Source: Paraburkholderia acidisoli
GTDB taxonomy: Bacteria; Pseudomonadota; Gammaproteobacteria; Burkholderiales; Burkholderiaceae
Direction of reading: 5' to 3'
DNA: 64,000 nucleotides
NCBI RefSeq assembly: GCF_009789675.1
Contig: NZ_CP046913.1
Span: forward strand, 1-64,000
In this document: piece by piece, positions 12,161 through 22,943 of the stretch
Position numbering within the stretch: the first letter of the stretch is position 1
Layout: the number at the start of each line of letters is the position of its first letter
Translations under genes and position numbers: made by a program
Notes under the pieces: generated by a model
What the model was told of the DNA's origin: nothing
What the model saw: only the letters and a program-made list of their open reading frames with translations
Database searches by the model: none

Positions 12161-12397
12161 CTTGAATTACCTCGGTGAACAGATTGACCAGGCTATGATC
12201 GGACGCGCGTCAGAAAATCCCTATCAGAACAATCTGAAAAACGCAGGACGTCGCTGAGCCGGATTCATTCATCCCCTATTTCTGACAACGATCAGAGTTT
12301 CTTTACCTATCTAGTCGGGTAGGCTGGCGCGCGCTTCGGCGGGGCCTACAGTACTTCATACGATAAGAAACCACGGCAGTCCGAACGGGGTAACGCC

Positions 12398-12652
12398 ATG
12401 ACATTCGTCGAACAGGAAATCGCGCATATCGCGCGCGTGATGCCGCCTTCGCTTTCAGGAGAATTCGAAGTGCCGGTGATGGGCGTGGAATACTGGCGCA
12501 AACGCCTCTACACGCTGCTCAGGCAGAATCACTTGACCCACATGCAACTGTCGACCGTCGACACGCTGCTGCGCCAGCTCGACGGTTTCGAGACGCTCGG
12601 CCGCTGGCTGCCGCGCTCGAGTTCGCGTGTGCGGCGGGTGAAGGGGAAGTAG
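12398..12652 (+). CDS. Conserved small hypothetical protein
   Basis: An 84-residue soluble protein of unknown function. The middle (VEYWRKRLYTLLRQNHLTHMQLSTVDTLLRQL) looks alpha-helical, and the C-terminus is strongly basic (SSSRVRRVKGK), which could bind nucleic acid. The ATG at 12398 follows a GGGG-containing site. No family was recognised. Confidence 0.6.
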   Translation: MTFVEQEIAHIARVMPPSLSGEFEVPVMGVEYWRKRLYTLLRQNHLTHMQLSTVDTLLRQLDGFETLGRWLPRSSSRVRRVKGK

Positions 12653-12728
12653 CTGCGCTGGGCATGGCCGGGTCGCGCATGACCTGGCGCCAGGCGCGGT
12701 GGCCTACCCAAAAAACCGGCGAGAAATG

Positions 12729-12760
12729 CAAAAAGCCCGATCACGAGGATCGGGCTTTTT
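12729..12760. terminator. Terminator downstream of tRNA-Lys
   Basis: GCCCGATC and GATCGGGC form a perfect stem flanked by A5 on the left and T5 on the right. It can terminate the tRNA-Lys transcript (minus) and the preceding small gene (plus). Confidence 0.9.
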
Positions 12761-12774
12761 GACGAATTCGCTGG

Positions 12775-12847
12775 TGGGGCGTGAGTGACTCGAACACTCG
12801 ACCTACGGATTAAGAGTCCGCTGCTCTACCAACTGAGCTAACGCCCC
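12775..12847 (-). tRNA. tRNA-Lys (CUU)
   Basis: The minus strand folds into a standard 73-base tRNA: acceptor GGGGCGT/ACGCCCC, D arm GCTC/GAGC, anticodon arm GCGGA-CTCTTAA-TCCGT with anticodon CUU, and T arm GAGTG-TTCGAGT-CACTC, discriminator A. The genomic 3' flank does not encode CCA. Confidence 0.97.
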
Positions 12848-13084
12848 CAACAGAAGAAAGATTATGCATGAGTTTTTGGGACTTGCCAAGCCCTTTTCGC
12901 AAATTTTCTAAAGACTCGCGAAAGTGTCCGCTGGCGCGCTCCCGCGCCTGCCGTCATCGCGCGCATGCGCGCGTTTCACCGTGCGGCAACGCCGTCCCGG
13001 TATCATGTGGCCACATCCGCGCGACGGCTGGCTCGACGAGGCGATCGGCCAGCGTGGCGCCCGGCGGACTCAGCGAGACCAACT

Positions 13085-13507
13085 ATGGACGCGATGCAAG
13101 CAATGGACGACAAGGCAATCGACGCGCTGCTCGAGCGCGTGCTGGCGCCATGGGTGCGCTCGCTCGGGCTCACGCCGGTCGAAGTCACCGACGACACCGC
13201 CACCTTGCGCCTGCCGTTTTCCGGCGAGTTGCGCCACGCGGGCGGGGTGATCTGCGGCCAGGTGTTCATGGCGGCCGCCGACACGGCGATGATCGTCGCG
13301 ATCTCGGCCGCGCTCGGCGGCTTCAAGCCGATGACCACCGTCGCGCTCAACACCAACTTCATGCGCGCGGTGCGCAAGGGCGACGTGCTCGTGACCGCGC
13401 GCGTGCTGCGCATGGGCCGCAATCTCGTGTTCGGCGAAATAGAACTCTACGACGAAGACGGCCGCATGGCGGTCCACGCCACCTCGACTTACGCGCTCCT
13501 CGATTAA
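13085..13507 (+). CDS. PaaI-family acyl-CoA thioesterase
   Basis: A 140-residue hot-dog-fold protein that probably hydrolyses acyl-CoA thioesters. The family pattern is visible as HAGGVICGQVFMAAADTAM (helix with the catalytic acidic residue) and the strand FMRAVRKGDVLVTARVLR. The ATG at 13085 was chosen because the family domain starts within about 30 residues; the frame is open to 12965 and the ribosome site is weak, so ATG codons at 13094 or 13103 are alternatives. It precedes the patatin gene by 21 bases and may be co-transcribed. Confidence 0.85.
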   Translation: MDAMQAMDDKAIDALLERVLAPWVRSLGLTPVEVTDDTATLRLPFSGELRHAGGVICGQVFMAAADTAMIVAISAALGGFKPMTTVALNTNFMRAVRKGDVLVTARVLRMGRNLVFGEIELYDEDGRMAVHATSTYALLD

Positions 13508-13528
13508 GCTTGCCGCTTCGATGAACGG

Positions 13529-14431
13529 ATGAGCGCAAGGGACGCAGAAGGCATGTTCGATCAGGTAGTGTTCGCGGGCGGCGGCAATCGCTGCTGGTGG
13601 CAGGCGGGTTTCTGGGACATCGTGCAGCCGCAGCTGCACGTGCGTCCGCGAGTGATCACGGGTATTTCGGCGGGCGCGGCCACCGCGTGCATGCTGTACA
13701 CGCGCGACGCCGACTGGGTCATGCGCTATTACGAAGAGGCCCTGCGCCACAACAAGCGCAACGCCTACTGGGGCAACCTGCTGCGCAGCGAGTCGGTGTT
13801 TCCGCATTACCGCATCTACCGGCAGGCGCTGCTCGACATCTACGGCGAGCCGTTCACGAAGCTCCAGAACGCGCCCGAGATTCGCATCGGCGTGTCGCAT
13901 CTGCCGCGCTGGCTCGGCGCGCGCAGTGCCGTGGCCGCCGGGCTGATCGCGTACAACATCGAAAAACACATCCGCAAGACGCTGCACCCGACGCTCGGGC
14001 GCAAGCTCGGCTTCCATCCGGAATTCGTCACGGCGCAGGAATGCGCGAGCGTCGAAGATCTCGCCGACCTGATCCTGCAGTCGTCCTGCACGCCGCCGTT
14101 CACGCCGGTCTTGCGGCGCGAGGGCCGCCCCGTGCTCGATGGCGGCATGGTCGACAACGTGCCCGTGAGCGCGCTCGACGACACGCCCGGACGCGTTCTC
14201 GTGATGGTGACGCGGCTGTACCCGCGGCCGCAGATGTTCGTGGTGGGACACAAGACGCCCGCAGGCGTGCAGCAGCGCGTGTACGTGCAGCCTTCGGTGA
14301 AGGTGCCGATCTCGAGCTGGGACTACACGAGCCCGCAGCAGATGCAGCACGCCTACAACCTCGGGCGCGTGGACGGCGAACGCTTCCTCGCGCGTTTGCC
14401 CGACGTGCTGGCGGCGGCCGCGCACGGTTGA
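13529..14431 (+). CDS. Patatin-like phospholipase family protein
   Basis: A 300-residue acyl hydrolase with the Ser-Asp dyad of patatins: oxyanion-hole motif AGGGNRC, nucleophile elbow GISAG (serine) and the DGGMVDNVP aspartate motif. Patatins release fatty acids from lipids. There is no signal peptide or membrane segment, so it is probably cytoplasmic or membrane-peripheral. An ATG at 13553 (MFDQVVFAGG) would bring the start closer to the first motif and is a reasonable alternative. It follows the thioesterase gene, so the two may act on related acyl substrates. Confidence 0.88.
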   Translation: MSARDAEGMFDQVVFAGGGNRCWWQAGFWDIVQPQLHVRPRVITGISAGAATACMLYTRDADWVMRYYEEALRHNKRNAYWGNLLRSESVFPHYRIYRQALLDIYGEPFTKLQNAPEIRIGVSHLPRWLGARSAVAAGLIAYNIEKHIRKTLHPTLGRKLGFHPEFVTAQECASVEDLADLILQSSCTPPFTPVLRREGRPVLDGGMVDNVPVSALDDTPGRVLVMVTRLYPRPQMFVVGHKTPAGVQQRVYVQPSVKVPISSWDYTSPQQMQHAYNLGRVDGERFLARLPDVLAAAAHG

Positions 14432-14570
14432 GGCGCGCCGCCGTTTCTTCCGTCGACGAAAACGTCCCGCGCAGTGGCGCTTCAAGCGCCACCGCGTTCC
14501 CGGCGACGACAAACCCGCGCGGCGCCGCTGCGGGCGCCATCCACGCCCGCACAGCGCGGCCGGCCGCGGC

Positions 14571-15584
14571 TTACTTGCGCCGGCCGCCTTGCAGCGCTTC
14601 CGGATTCGCCACGCTCGCCGTATCGCCCGCGTCGAACGCGAGGATATTGCGGAACGCCGCGCCGAAATACAGCTCGTAGCTCTCGTGCTCCACGTAGCCG
14701 ATGTGCGGCGTGCAGATCACGTTTTCCATGCGCAGCAGGCTATAGCCCTGCAGGATCGGCTCGCTTTCGTACACGTCGATCGCCACCATGCCGGGCCGGT
14801 TGTGCGAGAGCGCGCCGAGCAGCGCATTCTCTTCCAGCAGCTCCGCGCGGCTCGTGTTGACGAGCAGCGAGGTGGGCTTCATCCGCAGCAGATCTTCCTG
14901 TTTGACGATGCCGCGCGTGTCTTCGTGCAAACGCAGATGCAGCGAGAGCACGTCGCTTTCCTCGAACAACGCCTCGCGGCTCGCGGCCGCCTCGTAACCG
15001 TCCTCGCGCGCGGCTTCGAGCGAATGCGCGCGGCCATGCACGAGCACGCGCATGCCGAAGGCCTTGCCGTAGCCCGCGAGCAGACGGCCGATCTTGCCGT
15101 AGCCCCAGATGCCGAGCGTCTGGCCGCGCAACACCTGGCCCAGGCCGAAGTTCGGCGGCATGGCCGAGGTCTTGAGGCCCGACTGCTGCCAGGCGCCTTG
15201 CTTGAGGTTCGCGACGTACTGCGGAATGCGGCGCTGCGCCGCCATGATCAGCGCCCACGTGAGTTCGGCGGGCGCGACGGGCGAACCCGTGCCCTCGAGC
15301 ACGGCGATGCCGCGCTCGCTGCAGGCTTCGATGTCGATGTGCGGACCGGCCTTGCCGGTCTGGCTGATCATGCGCAGATGCGGCAGCTTGTCGAGCAGTT
15401 GCGAGGTGATGCGGGTGCGTTCGCGAATCAGCACGAGCGCTTCGACTTCCGAGAGACGGCTCGCGAGCTGGCCGAGGCCACGCACGGTGTTGTTGAAAAC
15501 CTTGACCTCGTGGTCGGCGAGCAATTCAAAGCAGTCGAGCTTGCGGACGGCGTCCTGGTAGTCGTCGAGGATGGCAATTTTCAT
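14571..15584 (-). CDS. D-2-hydroxyacid dehydrogenase family protein
   Basis: A 337-residue NAD-dependent oxidoreductase of the D-isomer-specific 2-hydroxyacid dehydrogenase family. The Rossmann motif reads GIWGYGKIGR, and the catalytic Arg, Glu and His occur in NTSRAELLEE, VYESEP and TPHIGYVEHE. Substrate cannot be assigned; phosphoglycerate, glyoxylate/hydroxypyruvate or other 2-oxoacids are possible. It stands alone, convergent with the patatin gene. Confidence 0.88.
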   Translation of the reverse strand: MKIAILDDYQDAVRKLDCFELLADHEVKVFNNTVRGLGQLASRLSEVEALVLIRERTRITSQLLDKLPHLRMISQTGKAGPHIDIEACSERGIAVLEGTGSPVAPAELTWALIMAAQRRIPQYVANLKQGAWQQSGLKTSAMPPNFGLGQVLRGQTLGIWGYGKIGRLLAGYGKAFGMRVLVHGRAHSLEAAREDGYEAAASREALFEESDVLSLHLRLHEDTRGIVKQEDLLRMKPTSLLVNTSRAELLEENALLGALSHNRPGMVAIDVYESEPILQGYSLLRMENVICTPHIGYVEHESYELYFGAAFRNILAFDAGDTASVANPEALQGGRRK

Positions 15585-16034
15585 GGCGGCGGGTAGTCTG
15601 GTCGTCCCGAAAACGGCGGGACTCGATGTTCATCTGGTGGTTATCCCACTATGCAGCGCCCGGAAGGCTGCTATGAATATAGGGTGCCTTCAGGTCGCTT
15701 GTCGCACAGCAGCAGGTATTGAAGTTGCGCTCTTGCACCTTCCCGGTGCGCAACGCATACAGCATGCATACAGCAGCCACGGAGCAATGTTTCGCTGCGA
15801 TGTCGGCCACGAATTTGCAACTTTTAACAGCTTGACGGGTTGCGATGCAAGCCGCTTTACAGACGGTTTCGAACCCCGGTTAAAAAGGACCTTGACGACC
15901 TGCCCCTCTGCCCGAACCGGTCGAACCGTTGACCTGCCATCAACTTCCGGTTTGTCGTAGTTGCGCCTCTCGCCTGCAGCGTCTACAAGGGCCGATCCCC
16001 GTTTTTTATAGCCCCAAGGAATGGAGACAGCTCG
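15585..16034. other. Divergent intergenic region upstream of pckG
   Basis: This 450-base gap between the dehydrogenase (minus) and pckG (plus) contains a direct repeat GCATACAGCA at 15755-15764 and 15766-15775. Promoters are expected here, and TTGACG occurs twice, but neither has a convincing -10 at proper spacing. No gene was found. Confidence 0.4.
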
Positions 16035-17885
16035 ATGAATCATCCCGACTATCAAGCGCAGGCCGCCGCTCAGGTGCCCGCGTGGGTCCGTCACCGGAAA
16101 CTGATCGACTGGGTGCAAAAGATCGCCGCCCATACGCAGCCCGACCAGATCGTCTGGTGCGACGGCTCCCAGGAGGAATACGACCGCCTGTGCGCGCAAA
16201 TGGTCGAGGCCGGCACCATGCGCCGCCTCAATCCGCAAAAGCGCCCGAACTCGTATCTCGCGTGCTCGGACCCGTCGGACGTGGCGCGCGTGGAAGACCG
16301 CACGTTCATCTGCGCGCAGAACGAGGACGACGTGGGCCCGACCAACAACTGGATCGCGCCCGCCGAAATGCGCACGACGCTCGACGGCCTGTTCGCCGGC
16401 GCGATGCGCGGCCGCACGATGTACGTCGTGCCATTTTCCATGGGCCCGCTCGGTTCGCCGATCGCGCATATCGGCGTCGAACTCTCGGATAGTCCCTACG
16501 TGGCCGTGAACATGCGCATCATGACGCGCATGGGCCGCGCGGTGTACGACGTGCTCGGCGAAGACGGCGACTTCGTGCCCTGCGTGCACAGCGTGGGCGC
16601 GCCGCTGGCGGCGGGCGAGGCCGACGTGCCGTGGCCGTGCAACAAGACCAAGTACATCGTGCATTTCCCCGAAACGCGCGAGATCTGGAGCTACGGCTCG
16701 GGCTACGGCGGCAACGCGCTGCTCGGCAAGAAGTGCTTCGCGCTGCGCATCGCGTCCACCATGGGCCGCGACGAAGGCTGGCTCGCCGAACACATGCTGA
16801 TTCTCGGCGTGCGTTCGCCCGAGGGCCGCAAATACCACGTGGCGGCCGCGTTCCCCTCGGCGTGCGGCAAGACCAACTTCGCGATGCTGATTCCGCCGCC
16901 CGCCATGGACGGCTGGACCATCACGACGATCGGCGACGACATCGCCTGGATCAAGCCGGGCGCGGACGGCCGCCTCTACGCGATCAACCCGGAAGCGGGC
17001 TACTTCGGCGTGGCGCCGGGCACGGGCGAGAAGACCAACTTCAACGCCATGGCCACGCTGAAGGAGAACGTGATCTTCACGAACGTCGCGCTCACCGACG
17101 ACGGCGACGTGTGGTGGGAAGGCATGACCGACGAGGCGCCCGCGCATCTGATCGACTGGCAGGGCAACGACTGGACGCCCGCCATCGGCAAGGAAACCGG
17201 CCGCAAGGCCGCGCACCCGAACGCGCGCTTCACGGCGCCGGCCTCGCAATGCCCGTCGATCGACCCCGAATGGGAGAACCCGAAGGGCGTGGCGATCGAC
17301 GCGTTCGTGTTTGGCGGCCGCCGCTCGACCACGGTGCCGCTCGTGACCGAGGCGCGCGACTGGACCGAAGGCGTCTACATGGCCGCGACCATGGGCTCGG
17401 AGACCACGGCCGCGGCGGCGGGCCAGCAGGGCGTGGTGCGCCGCGACCCGTTCGCGATGCTGCCGTTCTGCGGCTACAACATGGCCGATTACTTCGGTCA
17501 CTGGCTGAAGACCGGCGAGCGCCTCGAGCAACTCGGCGCCGCGCTGCCGCGTATCTTCTGCGTGAACTGGTTCCGCAAGGGCCCGGACGGCAAGTTCGTG
17601 TGGCCGGGCTTCGGCGAAAACATGCGCGTGCTCGAGTGGATGGTGCGCCGGATCGAAGGCAAGGCCACCGGCGACGAACACGCGTTCGGCGTCTCGCCGC
17701 GTTACGACGACCTCGACTGGCGCGGCCTCGACTTTTCGGCGGAGCAATTCGAGCAGGTGATTTCCGTCGATGCGAACGCCTGGCGCGACGAGCTCGCTTT
17801 GCACGCGGAATTGTTCGACACGCTCGCGCAGGGTTTGCCGCCGGTCTTGCTGACTTCGCGCGAAACCCTGCAAGAACGGCTCTGA
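16035..17885 (+). CDS. pckG: Phosphoenolpyruvate carboxykinase (GTP)
   Basis: PEPCK converts oxaloacetate and GTP to phosphoenolpyruvate, GDP and CO2, the first committed step of gluconeogenesis. The 616-residue length and the nucleotide-binding loop [11 protein letters not shown] identify the GTP-dependent class; [14 protein letters not shown] holds the metal-binding aspartates and [12 protein letters not shown] follows. The ATG at 16035 is preceded by GGAGACAG. It is transcribed alone and ends at a terminator near 17950. Confidence 0.97.
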   Translation: MNHPDYQAQAAAQVPAWVRHRKLIDWVQKIAAHTQPDQIVWCDGSQEEYDRLCAQMVEAGTMRRLNPQKRPNSYLACSDPSDVARVEDRTFICAQNEDDVGPTNNWIAPAEMRTTLDGLFAGAMRGRTMYVVPFSMGPLGSPIAHIGVELSDSPYVAVNMRIMTRMGRAVYDVLGEDGDFVPCVHSVGAPLAAGEADVPWPCNKTKYIVHFPETREIWSYGSGYGGNALLGKKCFALRIASTMGRDEGWLAEHMLILGVRSPEGRKYHVAAAFPSACGKTNFAMLIPPPAMDGWTITTIGDDIAWIKPGADGRLYAINPEAGYFGVAPGTGEKTNFNAMATLKENVIFTNVALTDDGDVWWEGMTDEAPAHLIDWQGNDWTPAIGKETGRKAAHPNARFTAPASQCPSIDPEWENPKGVAIDAFVFGGRRSTTVPLVTEARDWTEGVYMAATMGSETTAAAAGQQGVVRRDPFAMLPFCGYNMADYFGHWLKTGERLEQLGAALPRIFCVNWFRKGPDGKFVWPGFGENMRVLEWMVRRIEGKATGDEHAFGVSPRYDDLDWRGLDFSAEQFEQVISVDANAWRDELALHAELFDTLAQGLPPVLLTSRETLQERL

Positions 17886-17918
17886 CGATGTAAAAATTAT
17901 CGGAAAATCACGGTGAGT

Positions 17919-17930
17919 GTGAGCGCTCAC
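17919..17930. promoter_or_regulatory. 12-bp perfect palindrome, candidate SlmA-binding site
   Basis: GTGAGCGCTCAC lies 34 bases after the pckG stop. It differs from the E. coli SlmA site GTGAGTACTCAC only at the two central bases, and this window encodes SlmA. The same core also occurs in idealised LacI-type operators, but no LacI-family gene is adjacent. Confidence 0.4.
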
Positions 17931-17937
17931 TAACTCG

Positions 17938-17962
17938 AAAGCCGCCTCCGGGGGGCTTTTTT
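17938..17962 (+). terminator. Terminator of pckG
   Basis: AAAGCC and GGCTTT flank a short GC-rich stem-loop, followed by a run of six T and more T/C. It lies 53 bases after the pckG stop. Confidence 0.8.
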
Positions 17963-18223
17963 CTTTTCAGAAACGGATTGCCTGAGTGCGGCGAAAAAGG
18001 GTCGCTGTTAGGCGTTTACACCTATATCTCGCTGCGTTGCGCAAAATTGTTTCGTCGAAAGAAACAATAGAGGAGGTCTTAATCCGTTTTAGGGTTCAGT
18101 CGAAGAATTTGTAAAGAAATTAAGGGCTTCCGAGGCAACTTATGCACGATTTCTGCTGTCGTAGGAGAATTCGCGGTTTCCTCTGCCGGTTTTCGGCGGA
18201 CAGCAACAGGCAGGAGTAGTCTC

Positions 18224-19339
18224 ATGGATCATTTGCAGTCGATGCGGGTTTTCGTCCGGGTCGCGGACCTCGGCAGTTTTGCCCGGGCCGCCTCCGCGAT
18301 GGATATCTCGAATGCGGTTGCGACGCGGCATGTCGCGGACCTCGAAGGCCGTCTCGGTACGCGCCTTCTGAATCGCACGACCCGCAGTCTTTCGCTGACC
18401 GAGTCCGGTCAGGTGTATCTCGAGCGCGCCCGCCAGATTCTCGATGAGCTCGAAGATGTCGAGCAGATGGTGGTGGCGCGTAACCACGAGCCCGTGGGCA
18501 CGCTGCGCATCGTCGCGCCGGTGGTGTTCGGGCTGCACAATCTCGCGCCGGTCCTGCAAACCTACACGCAGCGGTTTCCTCAGGTCATCCCCGACGTCAC
18601 GTTGGTCGATCGGCAAGTGGATCTCGTCGAAGAAGGGTTCGATCTGGGCGTGGTGGCCGCGCGCCAGATGCGCAGCGCCAGCATCGTCACGCGGCGCCTG
18701 ACCACGGGCTGCATGACCGTGTGCGCCACGCCCGCGTATCTCGAAACGCACGGCACGCCCACGCGCCCCGAGCAGTTGCTGGAGCATCCGTGTCTCTCGC
18801 TGCCCTCGGAATACTGGGGTGACGAACGCGTGTTCACGGGCCCGGACGGTGAAATCCGCGTGCGCCCGAGCAACGTGATCGTCGCGAACAACACCGAGAT
18901 GCTGCGCCAGTTCGCGCTGCTCGGCATGGGCATCGCGATCCTGCCGAGCTACCTGATCGGCCGTGACATCGAACGTGGCCGCCTCGTGCGTCTGCTCGGC
19001 GACTATCGTCTGCCGCAGGTCGAGATCAACGTCGCGTATCCGAGCCGCCGCCATTTGCCGGCCAAGGTGCGCACGTTCATCGACCATCTCGTCGAGCACT
19101 TCAGCCAGACGCCGAACAGCCAGCTCGGCGAGCAATGGGTCAAGGACGGCATGGCGCGTCCGTCGCCCGCTCAGGCGCCGGTGCACAGTGGCGCGGCGGC
19201 CGTGGAACCGTTCGACGGCGGTCAGCCGGCCGTGTCGCGCCACGAGAGCGAGCACAACGGGTTAGATGCGGAGCGCGCGCCCAAGGCCGCGCGCGCCTCG
19301 GCGGCGCGCACGCGCACGTCGGCAATTTCGCCGCTGTAA
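18224..19339 (+). CDS. LysR-family transcriptional regulator
   Basis: A LysR-type regulator: N-terminal winged helix-turn-helix (about residues 1-60, MDHLQSMRVFVRVADLGSF) and a periplasmic-binding-like effector domain. The usual protein ends near residue 300; this one has 371 residues, with an Ala/Pro/Arg-rich, probably disordered tail after SQLGEQW. The domain subgroup resembles the large CrgA/DsdC-like set whose effectors are mostly unknown. It follows pckG by 338 bases in the same direction but behind a terminator. Targets are unknown. Confidence 0.9.
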   Translation: MDHLQSMRVFVRVADLGSFARAASAMDISNAVATRHVADLEGRLGTRLLNRTTRSLSLTESGQVYLERARQILDELEDVEQMVVARNHEPVGTLRIVAPVVFGLHNLAPVLQTYTQRFPQVIPDVTLVDRQVDLVEEGFDLGVVAARQMRSASIVTRRLTTGCMTVCATPAYLETHGTPTRPEQLLEHPCLSLPSEYWGDERVFTGPDGEIRVRPSNVIVANNTEMLRQFALLGMGIAILPSYLIGRDIERGRLVRLLGDYRLPQVEINVAYPSRRHLPAKVRTFIDHLVEHFSQTPNSQLGEQWVKDGMARPSPAQAPVHSGAAAVEPFDGGQPAVSRHESEHNGLDAERAPKAARASAARTRTSAISPL

Positions 19340-19388
19340 GCGTAGCGTTCGCGGTGGGTTAGCTTCGGTTAGCCGACGTTAAGTCGAT

Positions 19389-19422
19389 AAAAGGCGCAGC
19401 TTCGTGAGAAGCTGCGCCTTTT
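19389..19422. terminator. Bidirectional terminator between lysR and topB
   Basis: AAAAGGCGCAGCTTC and its exact complement GAAGCTGCGCCTTTT form a 15-bp stem around GTGA. The A and T flanks allow termination in both directions of these converging genes. Confidence 0.95.
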
Positions 19423-19442
19423 GCCATGGCTCGAGCGAAAGC

Positions 19443-22115
<2,673 letters not shown>

Positions 22116-22478
22116 GACTGGTTGCTAGTGGGTGAATCCGGTTGAGCGCCCCGGCGGCCGGCGCCGGCCGGACAGCCGCCGGGGTTCGGCGCGAGGCTGC
22201 AAGGCTGGACGGGGCCGCCCGATAAGGTGGCGGGCGCGTTAACGTCCGCTTTATAGCACATGGCGCGCCGACATCGATTTTTGCGTCGTCGCGCGGCGCG
22301 GTCCGTGCCGGCCCCGCTCGGGGCTGCGAGGCGCCCAATCATAAGGGCGCGTCAGGCTGCGCGGCAAGCTGCCGGAACGGTCAGGGCCGGATGCGCGGCG
22401 TCGGCCGTGGCGGAGCAAACGCGTTCCGAACCCGGCGCGAGCGCTGGACTTTATGCGGACTGGATTGAAGCCGAACCG
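22116..22478. other. Gap between thioredoxin-like gene and topB
   Basis: A 363-base GC-rich spacer on the topB leader side. Apart from the strong inverted repeat at 22149-22184 I see no gene or convincing promoter. Confidence 0.4.
22149..22184 (-). repeat. GC-rich inverted repeat in the topB leader
   Basis: CCCCGGCGGC and GCCGCCGGGG are perfect complements 16 bases apart, and a 14-bp palindrome GGCCGGCGCCGGCC overlaps the centre. The RNA could form either of two stable stems 34-69 bases before the topB ATG. No U tract follows, so it is not a classical terminator. Confidence 0.6.
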
Positions 22479-22856
22479 TTACGCGACGGCCAGCGCCGGG
22501 CGCAATTTCGGTGCGCCGTCCACGCCGGGCAGCGCGGTGAGATCGGCGAGCATGCGTTCGACCACGGCGGCGTGAGGCAGCACGGTCCCGAAGAAACGCG
22601 TGGCGTGGCCGTCTTCGATCAGGATGGTCGGGAAGTTTTCGACGTCGAGATCGTCGAACCGGTCGGCGTGGGTTTCGATGTCGATGTAGGCAAAGCAGAT
22701 CTCGGGATGCTTCTCGGCGATACGGTCGAAGGTTGCCCGGTAATCGCGGCAGGTGCCGCACCACTGCGCGCACAGACAGGCGACGAAGAGCGTGTCGCGA
22801 TCGCCGATGCGTTCGGCGATCTGGTCGGCGTCGGTGTCGAGATCAAGCGCGGGCAT
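22479..22856 (-). CDS. Thioredoxin-family protein
   Basis: A 125-residue thioredoxin-fold protein with redox motif WCGTC (family form WCxxC) in CAQWCGTCRDY, followed by the cis-proline region VENFPTILIEDG. There is no signal peptide, so it acts in the cytoplasm, probably reducing disulfides. The ATG at 22856 has AAGGAA upstream and begins MPALDLDTDA; the frame is open 25 codons further but without support. It starts 87 bases after dprA. Confidence 0.88.
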   Translation of the reverse strand: MPALDLDTDADQIAERIGDRDTLFVACLCAQWCGTCRDYRATFDRIAEKHPEICFAYIDIETHADRFDDLDVENFPTILIEDGHATRFFGTVLPHAAVVERMLADLTALPGVDGAPKLRPALAVA

Positions 22857-22943
22857 GGTCGTTCCTTGCGGCTCTTCTATATAGAGCGAATGCAGCTGGG
22901 GTGGTGCGGGTGGTTGGCGCGAATGTAACACGGCCGCGCGCCG

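Noticed and set aside
15690..17930. 746-codon open frame opposite pckG
   Set aside because: Antisense shadow of pckG; composition is Arg/His/Ala-rich and shows no motif.
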